Shown one piece after another: positions 31,319 to 40,790 of a stretch of 64,000 bases of DNA. The stretch covers positions 1-64,000 of the forward strand of contig JACPOW010000035.1 of the NCBI GenBank assembly GCA_016191335.1. The letters are read 5' to 3'. The position numbers were made by a program, and so were the translations under genes. The notes below the pieces were generated by a model. It made no database searches, was not told where the DNA came from, and worked only from the letters and a program-made list of their open reading frames with translations. The DNA comes from Elusimicrobiota bacterium. Lineage in GTDB: Bacteria; Elusimicrobiota; Elusimicrobia; UBA1565; UBA9628. Every line of letters begins with the position of its first letter. The stretch's first letter is position 1.

Positions 31319-32917
31319 ATGAAACGAAGCCTTCTGACGGCCCTTCTCCTGGCGGCCGCCGCGCTCGACGCGGCGGCCCAGCGCGTCACGCTCGAAGTCC
31401 CCCTGTCCCCCCGCCCCAGCCTGTCCGCCCCGGCGGCGACGATCTCCCCTCTCGCGCAGAGCTTCCCGCTCGCCCTGAGCCCCTGGGCCCCCGGCCTGAC
31501 GGCCGCGGCGATCCAGGTCCCTCACAACGCGGTCCCGATCCCCTCTCCGACCATGGCCCCGGTGAAGGCGGCCGCCGTTCTGCCCGCTTTGCCCGCCGCC
31601 CTCGCCCCCAAGGCCCTCGCGGCCGCCAGGCCGCTCGTCCATCCCGGCGCGAAGGTCATCGACGCATTGCGCGAGCACGGCGCGGAATCGGGCAAGATCG
31701 CGGACCTGAAGGGCGAAGCCGGAGCCGGCGCGCTGGAGCGGAACTTCATGTCCGCGGCCGCCCTCGGCGACGAGCCCGTCGTGCCGCCCCCGGGCGACGG
31801 CCCCAAGTCCCTCCCCGCCGCGGACTCCCGTCCTCTGCTGACGCGGATGCTCGAGCGCGTGCGCCTCGACGACCGCGGCCGCCCGGACGAGAAGAAGGCC
31901 CTCGAGGACTCCTTCAAGCGACTGCTCGACACCCCGACCGGCCGCCGCTACGCCGAGGAGTTCCTCGCCGAGGGCCTGACCGCGGTCGTGCACTTCGACG
32001 ATTTCCCCGACTCCCAGCTCTACCTCGTCGACGGCCGCAAGCGCTTCTACGCCGCCCAGGCCTACACCGACTGGCGCCAGGAGGGCTACGCCGAGATCCG
32101 CCTCAACCGCCATTACGTCGACGGCGACCCCGACTTCATGCGCGAGTCCCTGCCCTCGATCATCGGCCACGAGCTCCTCGGCCACGGCCTCTGGTACGGC
32201 CGCGCCGCCAAGGAGAACCTCTACCTCGCGTTCCACTACCACGAGCTCAACGAGACCCTGGCCCGCCTCGTCGGCTGGGCGATCGACCACGAGCTCGACG
32301 GGCGCTTCGAGGAGGCCGGCGCCTGGAACTACCTCTCCGACCCCGCGCATTACCTGTCGAACCTGAAGATGCGCCTCCCCTACTACGCGGTGACCTTCGG
32401 CCGGGAGGAGATGGCGAACCCGCTGGCGACCTTGCGCGCGCGCCTGGCCGCCGCCGGGCAGGAGGTCGAACGCGCCAAGCGCAACCTCGCGTCCCAGAAG
32501 ACATGGCCTCCCGTGCTCGCTCATTTCATCGAGCATCACGGGATCCCCGCGCATCGCTTCACTTTGCTGCGCGAGGAGATGGCCGACCTGGAGGCGCACT
32601 ATCAGAACGAGGTCGTCAACGCCGAGTCCATCGTGCGCGAGGTCTCCGGCCTGATGGAGCGGATCGAGGCCGAGCCCGACCACGCCTCGGAGATCTACCT
32701 GAAGGAAGCCTCGGCGCACCCGTTCTTCGAGCGTCTCTCGGCCGACACCGCGCGCCTGGGCGCCGCCCTCGGGAAGATGGCGAAAGCCGCTCCGCCCGCT
32801 CCGCCGCGTCCCTCCCCTCCTCGCCCCGCGGACCAGCTCTCATGGGACCAGCTGTCCGCCATGTACACCGACGACCTCGCCCAGGACAGGACGCGCTCCC
32901 ACCCGCACTGGCGCTGA
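31319..32917 (+). CDS. Exported protein with HExxxH motif, putative metallopeptidase
   Basis: A 532-residue protein. The signal peptide (MKRSLLTALLLAAAALDAAA) is followed by QRVTLEVP and an Ala/Pro-rich leader to about residue 120 like that of the exported protein at 13646-15061. The globular part contains GHELLGHGLWYG, with His284, Glu285 and His289 in HExxxH spacing as in TldD-type metalloproteases; HELNETLARL about 20 residues later could supply a further ligand. Helical segments follow, and the tail is Pro-rich. Peptidase activity is an inference from this motif only. The start follows TGTACT by 6 nt, but AGAGGA just before the ATG could also act as a Shine-Dalgarno. Confidence 0.62.
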   Translation: MKRSLLTALLLAAAALDAAAQRVTLEVPLSPRPSLSAPAATISPLAQSFPLALSPWAPGLTAAAIQVPHNAVPIPSPTMAPVKAAAVLPALPAALAPKALAAARPLVHPGAKVIDALREHGAESGKIADLKGEAGAGALERNFMSAAALGDEPVVPPPGDGPKSLPAADSRPLLTRMLERVRLDDRGRPDEKKALEDSFKRLLDTPTGRRYAEEFLAEGLTAVVHFDDFPDSQLYLVDGRKRFYAAQAYTDWRQEGYAEIRLNRHYVDGDPDFMRESLPSIIGHELLGHGLWYGRAAKENLYLAFHYHELNETLARLVGWAIDHELDGRFEEAGAWNYLSDPAHYLSNLKMRLPYYAVTFGREEMANPLATLRARLAAAGQEVERAKRNLASQKTWPPVLAHFIEHHGIPAHRFTLLREEMADLEAHYQNEVVNAESIVREVSGLMERIEAEPDHASEIYLKEASAHPFFERLSADTARLGAALGKMAKAAPPAPPRPSPPRPADQLSWDQLSAMYTDDLAQDRTRSHPHWR

Positions 32918-32927
32918 GCCGGCCGCG

Positions 32928-33182
32928 TCAGGCTTTCGGGACCGCCGGGGCCTTCGGCCGGAAGACGAGCGCCGCCGCGGCGCCGAGCAGGAAGCCCGCG
33001 CCCGTCCCCGCCAGCACCAGCTTCTGGTAGACCGCGATGCCCCACTCGACCGCCGGCTTGCAGGTGACGCCGAGCTCGACGGGAGGGTTGTAATACCAGG
33101 CGATCAGCCGGGGGCCGAACCAGGCGACGGCGGCCGTCACGACCAGGCCGCCGGCGAAGATGAGAGTGAACGCCCGCCTCAC
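32928..33182 (-). CDS. Small two-helix membrane protein
   Basis: An 84-residue protein with two hydrophobic helices (LIFAGGLVVTAAVAWFG and LVLAGTGAGFLLGAAAALVF) and a short loop containing one Cys between them. It begins with a GTG overlapping the yajQ stop (GTGA), so it is translated from the same mRNA. No family was recognised. Confidence 0.6.
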   Translation of the reverse strand: MRRAFTLIFAGGLVVTAAVAWFGPRLIAWYYNPPVELGVTCKPAVEWGIAVYQKLVLAGTGAGFLLGAAAALVFRPKAPAVPKA

Positions 33183-33676
33183 CGGAAGTTCTTGAACTGC
33201 AGGTCGAGGTCGAACTTGCCGGCCTTGAGCACGCTCATCGCGGACTGGAGCTCGTCCTTGGACTTGCTCGTCACGCGCAGCTGGCCGTCCTGGATCTGGG
33301 CGTTGACCTTGAGCTTGTTCTCCTTGATCGCGGCCTGCATCAGCTTGGCCTTGTCCGTCGGGATGCCGGACTGGATGGTCACGTCGATGCGCGAGGTCTG
33401 GCCGAGGGCCGCCTCGGGCTTGCTCTTGGTCAGGTTCTTGATGGGAAGGCCGCGCTTGGCCATCCGGGTGAGCAGGACGTCGTAGACCTGCTCGACCTTG
33501 AACTCGTCCACCGCGCGGATGATCATCTTCTTTTCCTTCGTGTTGAGCTCGATCGTCGCGTTGGCGGCCTTCAGGTCGAACCGGTTCTGGATCTCCTTGA
33601 TCGCCACGGCGATCACCTCGGACACCAGGTTCAGATCCACGTCGGACACGCAGTCGAAGGAATAGTCGCTGGCCAT
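33179..33676 (-). CDS. yajQ: YajQ-family nucleotide-binding protein
   Basis: A 165-residue protein of the YajQ/DUF520 family, members of which bind cyclic-di-GMP in Xanthomonas and act as co-regulators. YSFDCVSDVDLNLVSEVI at the start, NRFDLKAANATIELN, LPIKNLTKSKPEAALG and RVTSKSKDELQSAM match along the full length. It starts two bases after hutU ends, so it belongs to the hut mRNA. The effector in this organism is not known. Confidence 0.93.
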   Translation of the reverse strand: MASDYSFDCVSDVDLNLVSEVIAVAIKEIQNRFDLKAANATIELNTKEKKMIIRAVDEFKVEQVYDVLLTRMAKRGLPIKNLTKSKPEAALGQTSRIDVTIQSGIPTDKAKLMQAAIKENKLKVNAQIQDGQLRVTSKSKDELQSAMSVLKAGKFDLDLQFKNFR

Positions 33677-33678
33677 AT

Positions 33679-35328
33679 CTACCTCGCCATAGGGATTTTG
33701 AGAGATCGGTGCTTGCGCGCGAACGCCTTGGCCTGCGGATAGCCGGCGTCGAAGTGACGGACCACGCCGAGGCCGGGGTCGTTGGTGAGCACGCGCTCGA
33801 GGCGCGCGCCCATCGCTTTCGTCCCGTCGGCCACGGTGACCTGGCCCGCGTGCAGCGAGTAGCCCATGCCGACGCCGCCGCCGTGGTGGAAGCTCACCCA
33901 CGAGGCGCCGGAGGCGGTGTTGAGCAAGGCGTTGAGGATGGGCCAGTCGGCGACCGCGTCGGAGCCGTCGCGCATGGCCTCGGTCTCGCGGTTGGGCGAC
34001 GCCACCGAGCCGCAGTCGAGATGGTCGCGGCCGATCACGATGGGCGCTCCGACCTTCTTCTTCTTGACGAGCCAGTTCAGGCGCGCGCCCATCTCGGCGC
34101 GCTCGCCGTAGCCGAGCCAGCAGATGCGCGCGGGCAGGCCTTGAAACGCCACTTTCTGGCCGGCGAGCTCGATCCAGCGCTTGAGGGCCTCGTTCTTCGG
34201 GAAGGCGGCCAGGACCTCGCGGTCGGTGGTGCGGATGTCCCCGGGGTCGCCGGAGAGCGCCGCCCAGCGGAACGGCCCCTTGCCCTCGCAGAACAGCGGG
34301 CGGATGTACTCGGGAACGAAGCCGGGGATGTCGAAAGCGTTCTTGACGCCCGCCTCGACGGCGCGGGCGCGGATGTTGTTGCCATAATCGAAAGTGGTGG
34401 CTCCCTGCTTGCGCAGGGCCAACATCCCTTCGACGTGGCGCCCCATCGACGCGATGGATTTCTTGATGTAATCCTTCGGGTCGCTCTTCCTCAGCCGGGC
34501 GGCCGCGCTGACGTCGTAGCCCCGCGGAATGTAGCCGTACAAGGGATCGTGAGCGGACGTCTGGTCCGTCAGAATGTCGACGGCAAAACGCCGTTTCGCG
34601 AGCTCGGGAATGATGTCCGCCGCATTGCCCAGAAGCCCGACCGACAAGGCCTCTCCCTTCTCCTTGGCACGCGTCACGCGCGCGAGCGCCGCGTCGAGGC
34701 TCTCCTCGACGACGTCGAGATATTTCGTCTTCAGCCGGAAGCGGAGCCGCGTCGGGTCCACCTCGATGCCGAGGAACGCCGCCCCGTTCATCGTGGCCGC
34801 GAGAGGCTGCGCGCCTCCCATGCCGCCGAGGCCCGCCGTCACCACGGTGCGGCCGCTCAGGCTGCCGCCGAAGCGCTGGCGCCCCGCCTCCGCGAAGGTC
34901 TCGTAGGTGCCCTGCAGGATTCCCTGCGTGCCGATGTAGATCCAGGAGCCGGCCGTCATCTGGCCGTACATCATGAGCCCCTTCTTGTCGAGCTCGTCGA
35001 AATGGTCCCAGTTCGCCCACTTGCCGACGAGGTTGGAGTTGGCGATGAGCACGCGCGGGGCCTGGTCGTGGGTCTTGAACACGGCGACGGGCTTGCCGGA
35101 CTGCACGAGCAAGGTCTCGTCGTCCTCGAGGACCTTGAGCGACCTCACGATCGCGTCGAAGCACGCCCAGTTGCGCGCCGCCTTGCCCCGGCCGCCGTAC
35201 ACGACCAGGTCCTGCGGCCGCTCGGCCACCTCGGGGTCGAGGTTGTTCATCAGCATGCGCAGGGCCGCCTCCTGCTGCCACCCCTTGCAGGTCATCTTGC
35301 TTCCGCGCGCCGCTCGAATGGTTCTCAT
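33679..35328 (-). CDS. hutU: Urocanate hydratase
   Basis: A 549-residue urocanase that converts urocanate to 4-imidazolone-5-propionate using tightly bound NAD+. [19 protein letters not shown] at the N-terminus, [18 protein letters not shown] (NAD site), [18 protein letters not shown] and [16 protein letters not shown] are diagnostic and the length is normal. The ATG at 35328 agrees with family starts although no Shine-Dalgarno is evident. A REP-like half-element fills the gap to hutH. Confidence 0.96.
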   Translation of the reverse strand: MRTIRAARGSKMTCKGWQQEAALRMLMNNLDPEVAERPQDLVVYGGRGKAARNWACFDAIVRSLKVLEDDETLLVQSGKPVAVFKTHDQAPRVLIANSNLVGKWANWDHFDELDKKGLMMYGQMTAGSWIYIGTQGILQGTYETFAEAGRQRFGGSLSGRTVVTAGLGGMGGAQPLAATMNGAAFLGIEVDPTRLRFRLKTKYLDVVEESLDAALARVTRAKEKGEALSVGLLGNAADIIPELAKRRFAVDILTDQTSAHDPLYGYIPRGYDVSAAARLRKSDPKDYIKKSIASMGRHVEGMLALRKQGATTFDYGNNIRARAVEAGVKNAFDIPGFVPEYIRPLFCEGKGPFRWAALSGDPGDIRTTDREVLAAFPKNEALKRWIELAGQKVAFQGLPARICWLGYGERAEMGARLNWLVKKKKVGAPIVIGRDHLDCGSVASPNRETEAMRDGSDAVADWPILNALLNTASGASWVSFHHGGGVGMGYSLHAGQVTVADGTKAMGARLERVLTNDPGLGVVRHFDAGYPQAKAFARKHRSLKIPMAR

Positions 35329-35334
35329 AAGAAA

Positions 35335-35363
35335 GAATTCAACGAATTTGCGTGCCTGACCCC
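35335..35363 (-). repeat. REP-like half-element between hutH and hutU
   Basis: On the minus strand GGGGTCAGGCACG starts directly after the hutH stop codon and runs to GAATTC. It resembles one outer end of the Y1-transposase elements (GGTGTCAGG), and the inner part holds a small AATTC/GAATT stem. The matching inverted copy is absent, so it looks like a remnant or single REP. Confidence 0.45.
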
Positions 35364-36863
35364 CTATTCATCAAAGGCGCCGGACAGCACCAGCTCCCTG
35401 GCCGTCTCCAATTTACCCGAAAGCACCTCATCCCCGCGGGACGCTTTGACTTTCGAGCGCAGGACGGCGAGGCCGGCCTCCACGCCCTTGCCCGACTTCA
35501 GCGGGCGGTGGAACTCGATGGCCTGGGCGGCGCAGACGAGCTCGATGGCGACGACCTGCGCGGCGTTCCAGACGACCTTCTTGAACTTGAGGGCGGACCA
35601 CATGCCCATGGAGACGAAATCCTCCTTGTTGGCGGAGGTCGGGACCGAGTCGGCCGAGGCCGGGTGCGCCAGGGCCTTGTTCTCGGAGGCGAGCGCGGCC
35701 GCGGCGTACTGGGCGATCATGAAGCCGGACTCGACGCCCGGGTCCGCGGCGAGGAAGGGCTTCAGACGCGGCGCGGCGCCGGCGGTGACCTGGAAGGTGC
35801 GGCGCTCGGAGATGTTGGCCAGCGCGGCGAGCGCTCCGGCCGCCGAGTCGAAAGCGAATGAGAGGGCTTGTCCGTGAAAGTTCCCCCCGGAGATGACGCG
35901 GCCTCCGGAGACGAGAGGGTTGTCGGTGACCGAGCCGAGCTCGACCTGCACGACGCGCCGGGCCTCGACGAGGCGGTCCCAGACCGCGCCGTGCACCTGC
36001 GGCGCGCAGCGCAAAGAGTAGGAGTCCTGGACGCGCGGGTCGTCGACGACATGCGATCTCCGGATCTCGGAGCCGGCCAGAAGACGACGCAAAGAACGCG
36101 CGGCTGCTATTTGACCGGGATGCGGCTTCAGCATCTGGATCGCCTCGTCGTACGGAGAGGGCGTGCCGGTCAGGGCGTCCAGGGAGGCGGCGCAGGCCAG
36201 ATTGGAGGCGCGATAAACGCGCTCCGCGGCCAACAGAGCGAGACCGCCGACGGACTGCATGGCCTGGGTGCCGTTCAGAAGAGCCAATCCTTCTTTCGCG
36301 GAAAGAACGAAGGGCTTGAGACCGGCGGATTTCAACGCCTTCGCGGCGGGGACGACACGGCCGCGGAAGAGGACGCAGCCTTCTCCGATCACGGCTAAAG
36401 CCATGTGAGCTTGCGGAGCCAGGTCGCCGCTGGCGCCGACGGAGCCGCGGCTCGGGATCAGCGGGACGATGCCGGCCTCCAACATGCGGGCCAGATGGCG
36501 CACCAGCGCCGGACGCACGCCCGAGAAGCCGCGAGCCAGTTCGTTGACGCGCAGGAAGAGGATCGACCGCGCCTCGAGAGCCTCGAGGGGCGCGCCGACG
36601 CCGCAGGCGTGGGACAGCACCAGGTTGCGCTGGACCTGCGCGAGCCTTTCCGTCGAGATCCGGGTGGAGGCCAGTTCGCCGAAGCCCGTGTTGACCCCGT
36701 AGATCGTCCCCCCCGCCGCCATCGCGGTCTCGAGCACGCGGCGGGAGGCCGCCACGCGCTTCAGGGCCGACGACGGGAGCACCGTCTTCCGGCCGTCCAC
36801 GGCGACGGAGGCGAGGGCCTCGAGCGTGAGGGGCGAGCCGAGCTTAAACGAGTTCGAGGGCAA
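35364..36863 (-). CDS. hutH: Histidine ammonia-lyase
   Basis: A 499-residue lyase that deaminates histidine to urocanate, the first step of the pathway. [15 protein letters not shown], the MIO-forming Ala-Ser-Gly in [42 protein letters not shown] and [15 protein letters not shown] are all present. The start is a TTG that overlaps the thiolase gene by 20 bases; later in-frame starts would cut into the conserved N-terminus. It is followed by hutU and yajQ. Confidence 0.96.
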   Translation of the reverse strand: MPSNSFKLGSPLTLEALASVAVDGRKTVLPSSALKRVAASRRVLETAMAAGGTIYGVNTGFGELASTRISTERLAQVQRNLVLSHACGVGAPLEALEARSILFLRVNELARGFSGVRPALVRHLARMLEAGIVPLIPSRGSVGASGDLAPQAHMALAVIGEGCVLFRGRVVPAAKALKSAGLKPFVLSAKEGLALLNGTQAMQSVGGLALLAAERVYRASNLACAASLDALTGTPSPYDEAIQMLKPHPGQIAAARSLRRLLAGSEIRRSHVVDDPRVQDSYSLRCAPQVHGAVWDRLVEARRVVQVELGSVTDNPLVSGGRVISGGNFHGQALSFAFDSAAGALAALANISERRTFQVTAGAAPRLKPFLAADPGVESGFMIAQYAAAALASENKALAHPASADSVPTSANKEDFVSMGMWSALKFKKVVWNAAQVVAIELVCAAQAIEFHRPLKSGKGVEAGLAVLRSKVKASRGDEVLSGKLETARELVLSGAFDE

Positions 36864-37989
36864 CGGCCACGGCCTCCCCGCCGCCGAGGCAGATGCCGGC
36901 GACGCCGCGCTTGCCGCCCCGGACCTTGAGCGCGTTGATCAAGGTGACGAGGATGCGCGCGCCCGAGGCGCCGAGCGGATGCCCCAGCGCGACCGCGCCG
37001 CCGTGCACGTTGATCTTCTCGTGAGGGAGGTTGCCGAGCTTGGCCACGGCCAAGGTGACGACGGCGAACGCCTCGTTGACCTCGAAAAGATCGACCTGGT
37101 CCACGGTCCAGCCGACCTTGGTCAGGAGCTTGGCGACGGCTCCGGCCGGCGCGGTGGTGAACCACTTCGGCTCCTGGGAGTGGGTCGCCCAGCCGACGAT
37201 GCGCGCGAGCGGCTTCTTGCCGGCCGCGCCCTTGGCCGACGACAGCACCAGCGCCGCGGCGCCGTCGTTGAGCTTGGAGGCGTTGGCGGCGGTGATGGTG
37301 CCGTCCTTCTGGAAGGCCGGCCGCAGCTTGCCGATCTTGTCGAGCTTGGCGCGGCCCGGCTCCTCGTCGAGCTCGATGCCGTCGACGGAGACGATCTCGT
37401 TCTTGAAATAACCTTTGGCGACGGCTTCCGCCGCGCGCTCGTAGGAGCGGACCGCCCACGCGTCCTGCATCTCGCGCGTGAGGCCGTGCTCCTTGGCGCA
37501 CAGCTCGCCGCAGTCGCCCATGTGCACGCCGTCGTAGGGGTCCATCAGGCCGTCGCGCAGGACCGCGTCGAGGAGCTTGGCGTCGCCGTAGCGGTAGCCG
37601 GAGCGGGCCTTGTCGAGGAGGTAGGGCGCCTTCGACATGGACTCCATGCCGCCGGCGAGGGCGTACTCGTGCTCGCCGAGGGCGATTGACTGAGATGCCA
37701 GCATCACGGCTTTCATACCCGAGCCGCAGACCTTGTTGACCGTGGTAGCACCCACGGAGACCGGGATGCCGGCCCCGATCGAGGCCATGCGCGCGGGGGC
37801 CTGGCCGATGCCGGCGGGGATCACGCAGCCGAGCACGACCTCGCCGAGCTCGTCGGCCTTGACGCCGGACTTGGCGACCGCGTCGGCGGCGGCCTTGGCG
37901 GCCAGCTGCGGAGCGGTGTGGTTGGCGAACACGCCGTTGATGGACCCGATGGCGGTTCGGGAGGCGGAGAGGACGAGGATGTCGTTCAT
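36844..37989 (-). CDS. Acetyl-CoA C-acetyltransferase (thiolase)
   Basis: A 381-residue thiolase II. The nucleophilic Cys is in [15 protein letters not shown] near residue 87, the catalytic His in [20 protein letters not shown], and the second Cys in [15 protein letters not shown]. Two acetyl-CoA condense to acetoacetyl-CoA, or the reverse. A Shine-Dalgarno (AAGGAG) precedes the ATG. Its 3' end overlaps the hutH start by 20 bases, placing it in the same transcription unit as hutH-hutU-yajQ, although no biochemical link is obvious. Confidence 0.94.
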   Translation of the reverse strand: MNDILVLSASRTAIGSINGVFANHTAPQLAAKAAADAVAKSGVKADELGEVVLGCVIPAGIGQAPARMASIGAGIPVSVGATTVNKVCGSGMKAVMLASQSIALGEHEYALAGGMESMSKAPYLLDKARSGYRYGDAKLLDAVLRDGLMDPYDGVHMGDCGELCAKEHGLTREMQDAWAVRSYERAAEAVAKGYFKNEIVSVDGIELDEEPGRAKLDKIGKLRPAFQKDGTITAANASKLNDGAAALVLSSAKGAAGKKPLARIVGWATHSQEPKWFTTAPAGAVAKLLTKVGWTVDQVDLFEVNEAFAVVTLAVAKLGNLPHEKINVHGGAVALGHPLGASGARILVTLINALKVRGGKRGVAGICLGGGEAVAVALELV

Positions 37990-37999
37990 GAGGGACTCC

Positions 38000-38716
38000 T
38001 TACGAGTAGTAGACGAAGCGGGCGGCGATGCCGCAGATCACGGAGACGGCCGCGCCCATGTAGAAGGTGAAGGCGGTCAGGTCGAACAGGCGGCGGCGGC
38101 GCAGGAAGAACATCACCCCCAGCCAGCCCGCCGCGAGCAGCCCGGCCCCCAGAGGGGTCGGGAACAGGAAGCACAGCGCCAGCACGAGGCGCTCGGCCAT
38201 CGCGAGGTGCTTCTCGTCGTCGGCGGGGTAGTCGGCGCCGTGGAGGTCCTTCTCGAGGAAATAGATGAGCACCGTGCAGGCGTGGGTGACGAGGACGAAC
38301 AGGCAGCCGAGCACCGGCCATTTCTCCGGGAAGAAGCCCGCCGCGGGCGTCGTCGTGACGGCGAGCGGGGCCACGGAGAAGATCACCGCGTAATGGATGA
38401 CCTGGTCCCAGGCGAAGAACAAAGTGTTGTCCGGCATCCCGTACTTGAAGATGGTGTACACGCGCCACCAGTCCTCGAGGAAGTGCGTGATGAAGATGAT
38501 CGCGATGCACGACCAGCCGTTCAGGCGGAAGAACGAGTTCTCGATCCAGTAGTCGCCGAGGAAGGGCCAGGCGATGATCAGGTAGGCGGCGGGATGCATC
38601 GCGCAGTGCGCGAGGAGGCCCCACATGCTCGTGCGCTTCCAGCGGTTGATGAAGTTCGTCTGGAGCGTGAAGTCGCAGAGCAGGTGGCCGAACATCAGCC
38701 GCCAGAAGATGTTCAT
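38000..38716 (-). CDS. DUF3307-family membrane protein
   Basis: A 238-residue protein with about six membrane helices. The N-terminus (FGHLLCDFTLQTNFIN) and the conserved THFLEDWWRV and WDQVIHYAVIF segments match the DUF3307 family, often seen next to small regulators of SatD type. Function is unknown. It follows the cyclase after 1 base and precedes the thiolase. Confidence 0.82.
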   Translation of the reverse strand: MNIFWRLMFGHLLCDFTLQTNFINRWKRTSMWGLLAHCAMHPAAYLIIAWPFLGDYWIENSFFRLNGWSCIAIIFITHFLEDWWRVYTIFKYGMPDNTLFFAWDQVIHYAVIFSVAPLAVTTTPAAGFFPEKWPVLGCLFVLVTHACTVLIYFLEKDLHGADYPADDEKHLAMAERLVLALCFLFPTPLGAGLLAAGWLGVMFFLRRRRLFDLTAFTFYMGAAVSVICGIAARFVYYS

Positions 38717-38717
38717 T

Positions 38718-40790
38718 CTATTTCGCCGTGAGGTTGAAGACCTGGTCCCAGTCGTCGGGCGGCAGGGCCGCGTAGTCCCGGGAGATGTTGAGATAGAGCT
38801 CGCCGGGGCCGTCCCCGGGCATCAGCTTCGCGAACTCCGTGAAGACGGCGAGGGATTCCTCGTACTTCTTGTCGTAGAAGGCCTTCACGCCCTTGTCCCA
38901 GACGGGCAGGGCCTTCGCCCACTTGGCGTCGAGCCGGCCCTTCTCGGCGAGGGGCTCGTACACCGGCACCGGCACGGCCTTGCCGACGACGCGGGCGCGC
39001 CCGAGGTAGCGGGCCTCGATCGCGCTCTTCGAGCCTTGATAGGTCGGCTCGCTGATGATGATGCTCGAGCCGAAGAACTTGTTCGCGCCCTCGAGGCGGG
39101 AGGCGAGGTTGACCTCGTCGCCGATCACCGTGTAGGCGAGCTTGCGCTCGGTCCCGGTGAAGCCGACGTTCATCTGGCCCGTATTGATGCCGATGCGGAT
39201 CGCGGGGATCTCCGGCAGCCCCGGGTCGAGGTTCTTGTTGAGCTCGTTGATCGCCTGCTGGCAGTGCAGCGCGGACAGCACGGCGTCCTTCGCGTGGTCC
39301 TTGTTCTCCAGCGGCGCGTTCCAGAACGCCATGATGCAGTCGCCGATGAACTTGTCGATCGTGCCGCGGCGGTCGAGCATGACCTCGCTGAGCTTGGACA
39401 GGTATTTGTTCAGGAAGGCCATCAGGGCCTCGGGGCCCATCTTCTCCGAGATGGTCGTGAAGTGCGCGATGTCGAGGAAGAGCACCGTCATCTCGCGCTT
39501 CTGCGCGCCGAGCTTGGCCTTCTCGGGGTCGTTGGCCAGCTCCTCGACGATCTCCGGCGAGACGAACTGCCCGAACTTGGCCTTGATCATCTGCTTCTCG
39601 GCGCCTTCGGTGAGGACGCGGTGCACGGTCAGGACGAGGAAGCTGACGAGGAGGGTCAGGCCGGGCGCGACGGGGTAGATCACGGTCCCGCGGCCCATCA
39701 GATGCAGGGAGCCGCCGAGCATCGCGGCGAGCACCGCCGCGACGGCGACCGCGCCGAGGGCGGGAGAGAGCGCGCGCAGGATGAAATAAGGCAGCCAGGC
39801 GGCGACCAGCACGAGGACCAGCACGATCAGGCGGCTCGTGGCCTGGAGCGCGTCGCCGTTGAGGACGTTGTCGATGGCGGTCAGGTGGAACTCGGGCCCG
39901 GGCATGTGGGAATTGAACGGCGCCGGGTAGTGGTCGAAGTAGCCGGTGGAGATCGAGCCGACGACGACGAGGGAATCCTTCAGCGCCTCCTTCTGCTCCT
40001 TCGACAGCGTGTCCTTCACCAGGTCCAGCACGGAGATCGTGCGATAGGGCGAGTGGTTGACCTCGGTCGGCGGGCTGTTCGGATGCTTCAGCCATTCGAG
40101 AGGCCTGCGGAAGTTGAGGACCGGGATCGGCATCTGGTCGGCCGGGTTCTCCTTGAGGACCTGGTCCAGGGTCTTTCCCGTATAGCTCGCGATCGCCGCG
40201 GCGGGCAGGGACGTCGAGGGCTTGCCCGTCAGGATCGGGTCCTCGAACTCGGGGTTGAACAGCAGGAAGGTGCGGATGTGGCCGTCGTCCTCGAGGTGCT
40301 GGCCGATGCTCGGAGAGCCGAGGTACTGCGCCGTGGCCTTCAGGGGCTTGACCGCCATCTGGACGCGGACCTTGTCGGCTCCCTGAGGCTTCTCGGCGAC
40401 GAAGAGCTGGACGACTTTGCCGTGGCGCTTGGCCGCCGCGGCGAGCTCCGCGTCGCCCTCCCGGTTCTCGAGGAACAACACGTCGAACACGACGGTCTTC
40501 GCGCCGAGGTCCTTCAGCTTCTCCAGGGCCTTCGCGTAGACCTTGCGCGGCAACGGGAAGCCGAGCTCGTGGACCGCGTCGTCGTCGATGGCGAGGAGGA
40601 CGAGGCGGGGGTCGCCCGCCTTGATGCTCCCCTCGCGCAAGGTGAAGGCGTGATCGTGCCACACGCGCTCGACCGAGGCGAACAGGCCGTTGCTGGGGAT
40701 GCCGACGAGGAACGGGAGGTACGCGACCGCCGCCAGGACGCAGAACACCGCGCTGAAGCGTTTCGGGAAAGTTTTTCCGAGCAGGTTCAT
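38718..40790 (-). CDS. CHASE2-domain class III adenylate/guanylate cyclase
   Basis: A 690-residue sensor cyclase. An N-terminal membrane helix (about 12-32) leads to a CHASE2 extracellular sensor domain (about 40-315; VERVWHDHAFTLR, LVLLAIDDDAVHEL, VVVGSISTGYFDHYPAP). Three membrane helices follow (about 320-392) and a class III cyclase domain occupies about 430-610. The metal-binding Asp residues are in LFLDIAHFTTISEKMG (440) and DKFIGDCIMAFWNAP (484), with the substrate Lys at 480 and the transition-state Asn/Arg in GDEVNLASRLEGANKF. The C-terminal 80 residues look TPR-like. Residues favour cAMP as product, but cGMP is not excluded. It is coupled to the HEAT gene by an ATGA overlap. Confidence 0.93.
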   Translation of the reverse strand: MNLLGKTFPKRFSAVFCVLAAVAYLPFLVGIPSNGLFASVERVWHDHAFTLREGSIKAGDPRLVLLAIDDDAVHELGFPLPRKVYAKALEKLKDLGAKTVVFDVLFLENREGDAELAAAAKRHGKVVQLFVAEKPQGADKVRVQMAVKPLKATAQYLGSPSIGQHLEDDGHIRTFLLFNPEFEDPILTGKPSTSLPAAAIASYTGKTLDQVLKENPADQMPIPVLNFRRPLEWLKHPNSPPTEVNHSPYRTISVLDLVKDTLSKEQKEALKDSLVVVGSISTGYFDHYPAPFNSHMPGPEFHLTAIDNVLNGDALQATSRLIVLVLVLVAAWLPYFILRALSPALGAVAVAAVLAAMLGGSLHLMGRGTVIYPVAPGLTLLVSFLVLTVHRVLTEGAEKQMIKAKFGQFVSPEIVEELANDPEKAKLGAQKREMTVLFLDIAHFTTISEKMGPEALMAFLNKYLSKLSEVMLDRRGTIDKFIGDCIMAFWNAPLENKDHAKDAVLSALHCQQAINELNKNLDPGLPEIPAIRIGINTGQMNVGFTGTERKLAYTVIGDEVNLASRLEGANKFFGSSIIISEPTYQGSKSAIEARYLGRARVVGKAVPVPVYEPLAEKGRLDAKWAKALPVWDKGVKAFYDKKYEESLAVFTEFAKLMPGDGPGELYLNISRDYAALPPDDWDQVFNLTAK

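Noticed and set aside
38718..40790. Cyclase as a degenerate pseudoenzyme
   Set aside because: Both metal Asp residues, the substrate Lys and the transition-state Asn/Arg positions are all visible.
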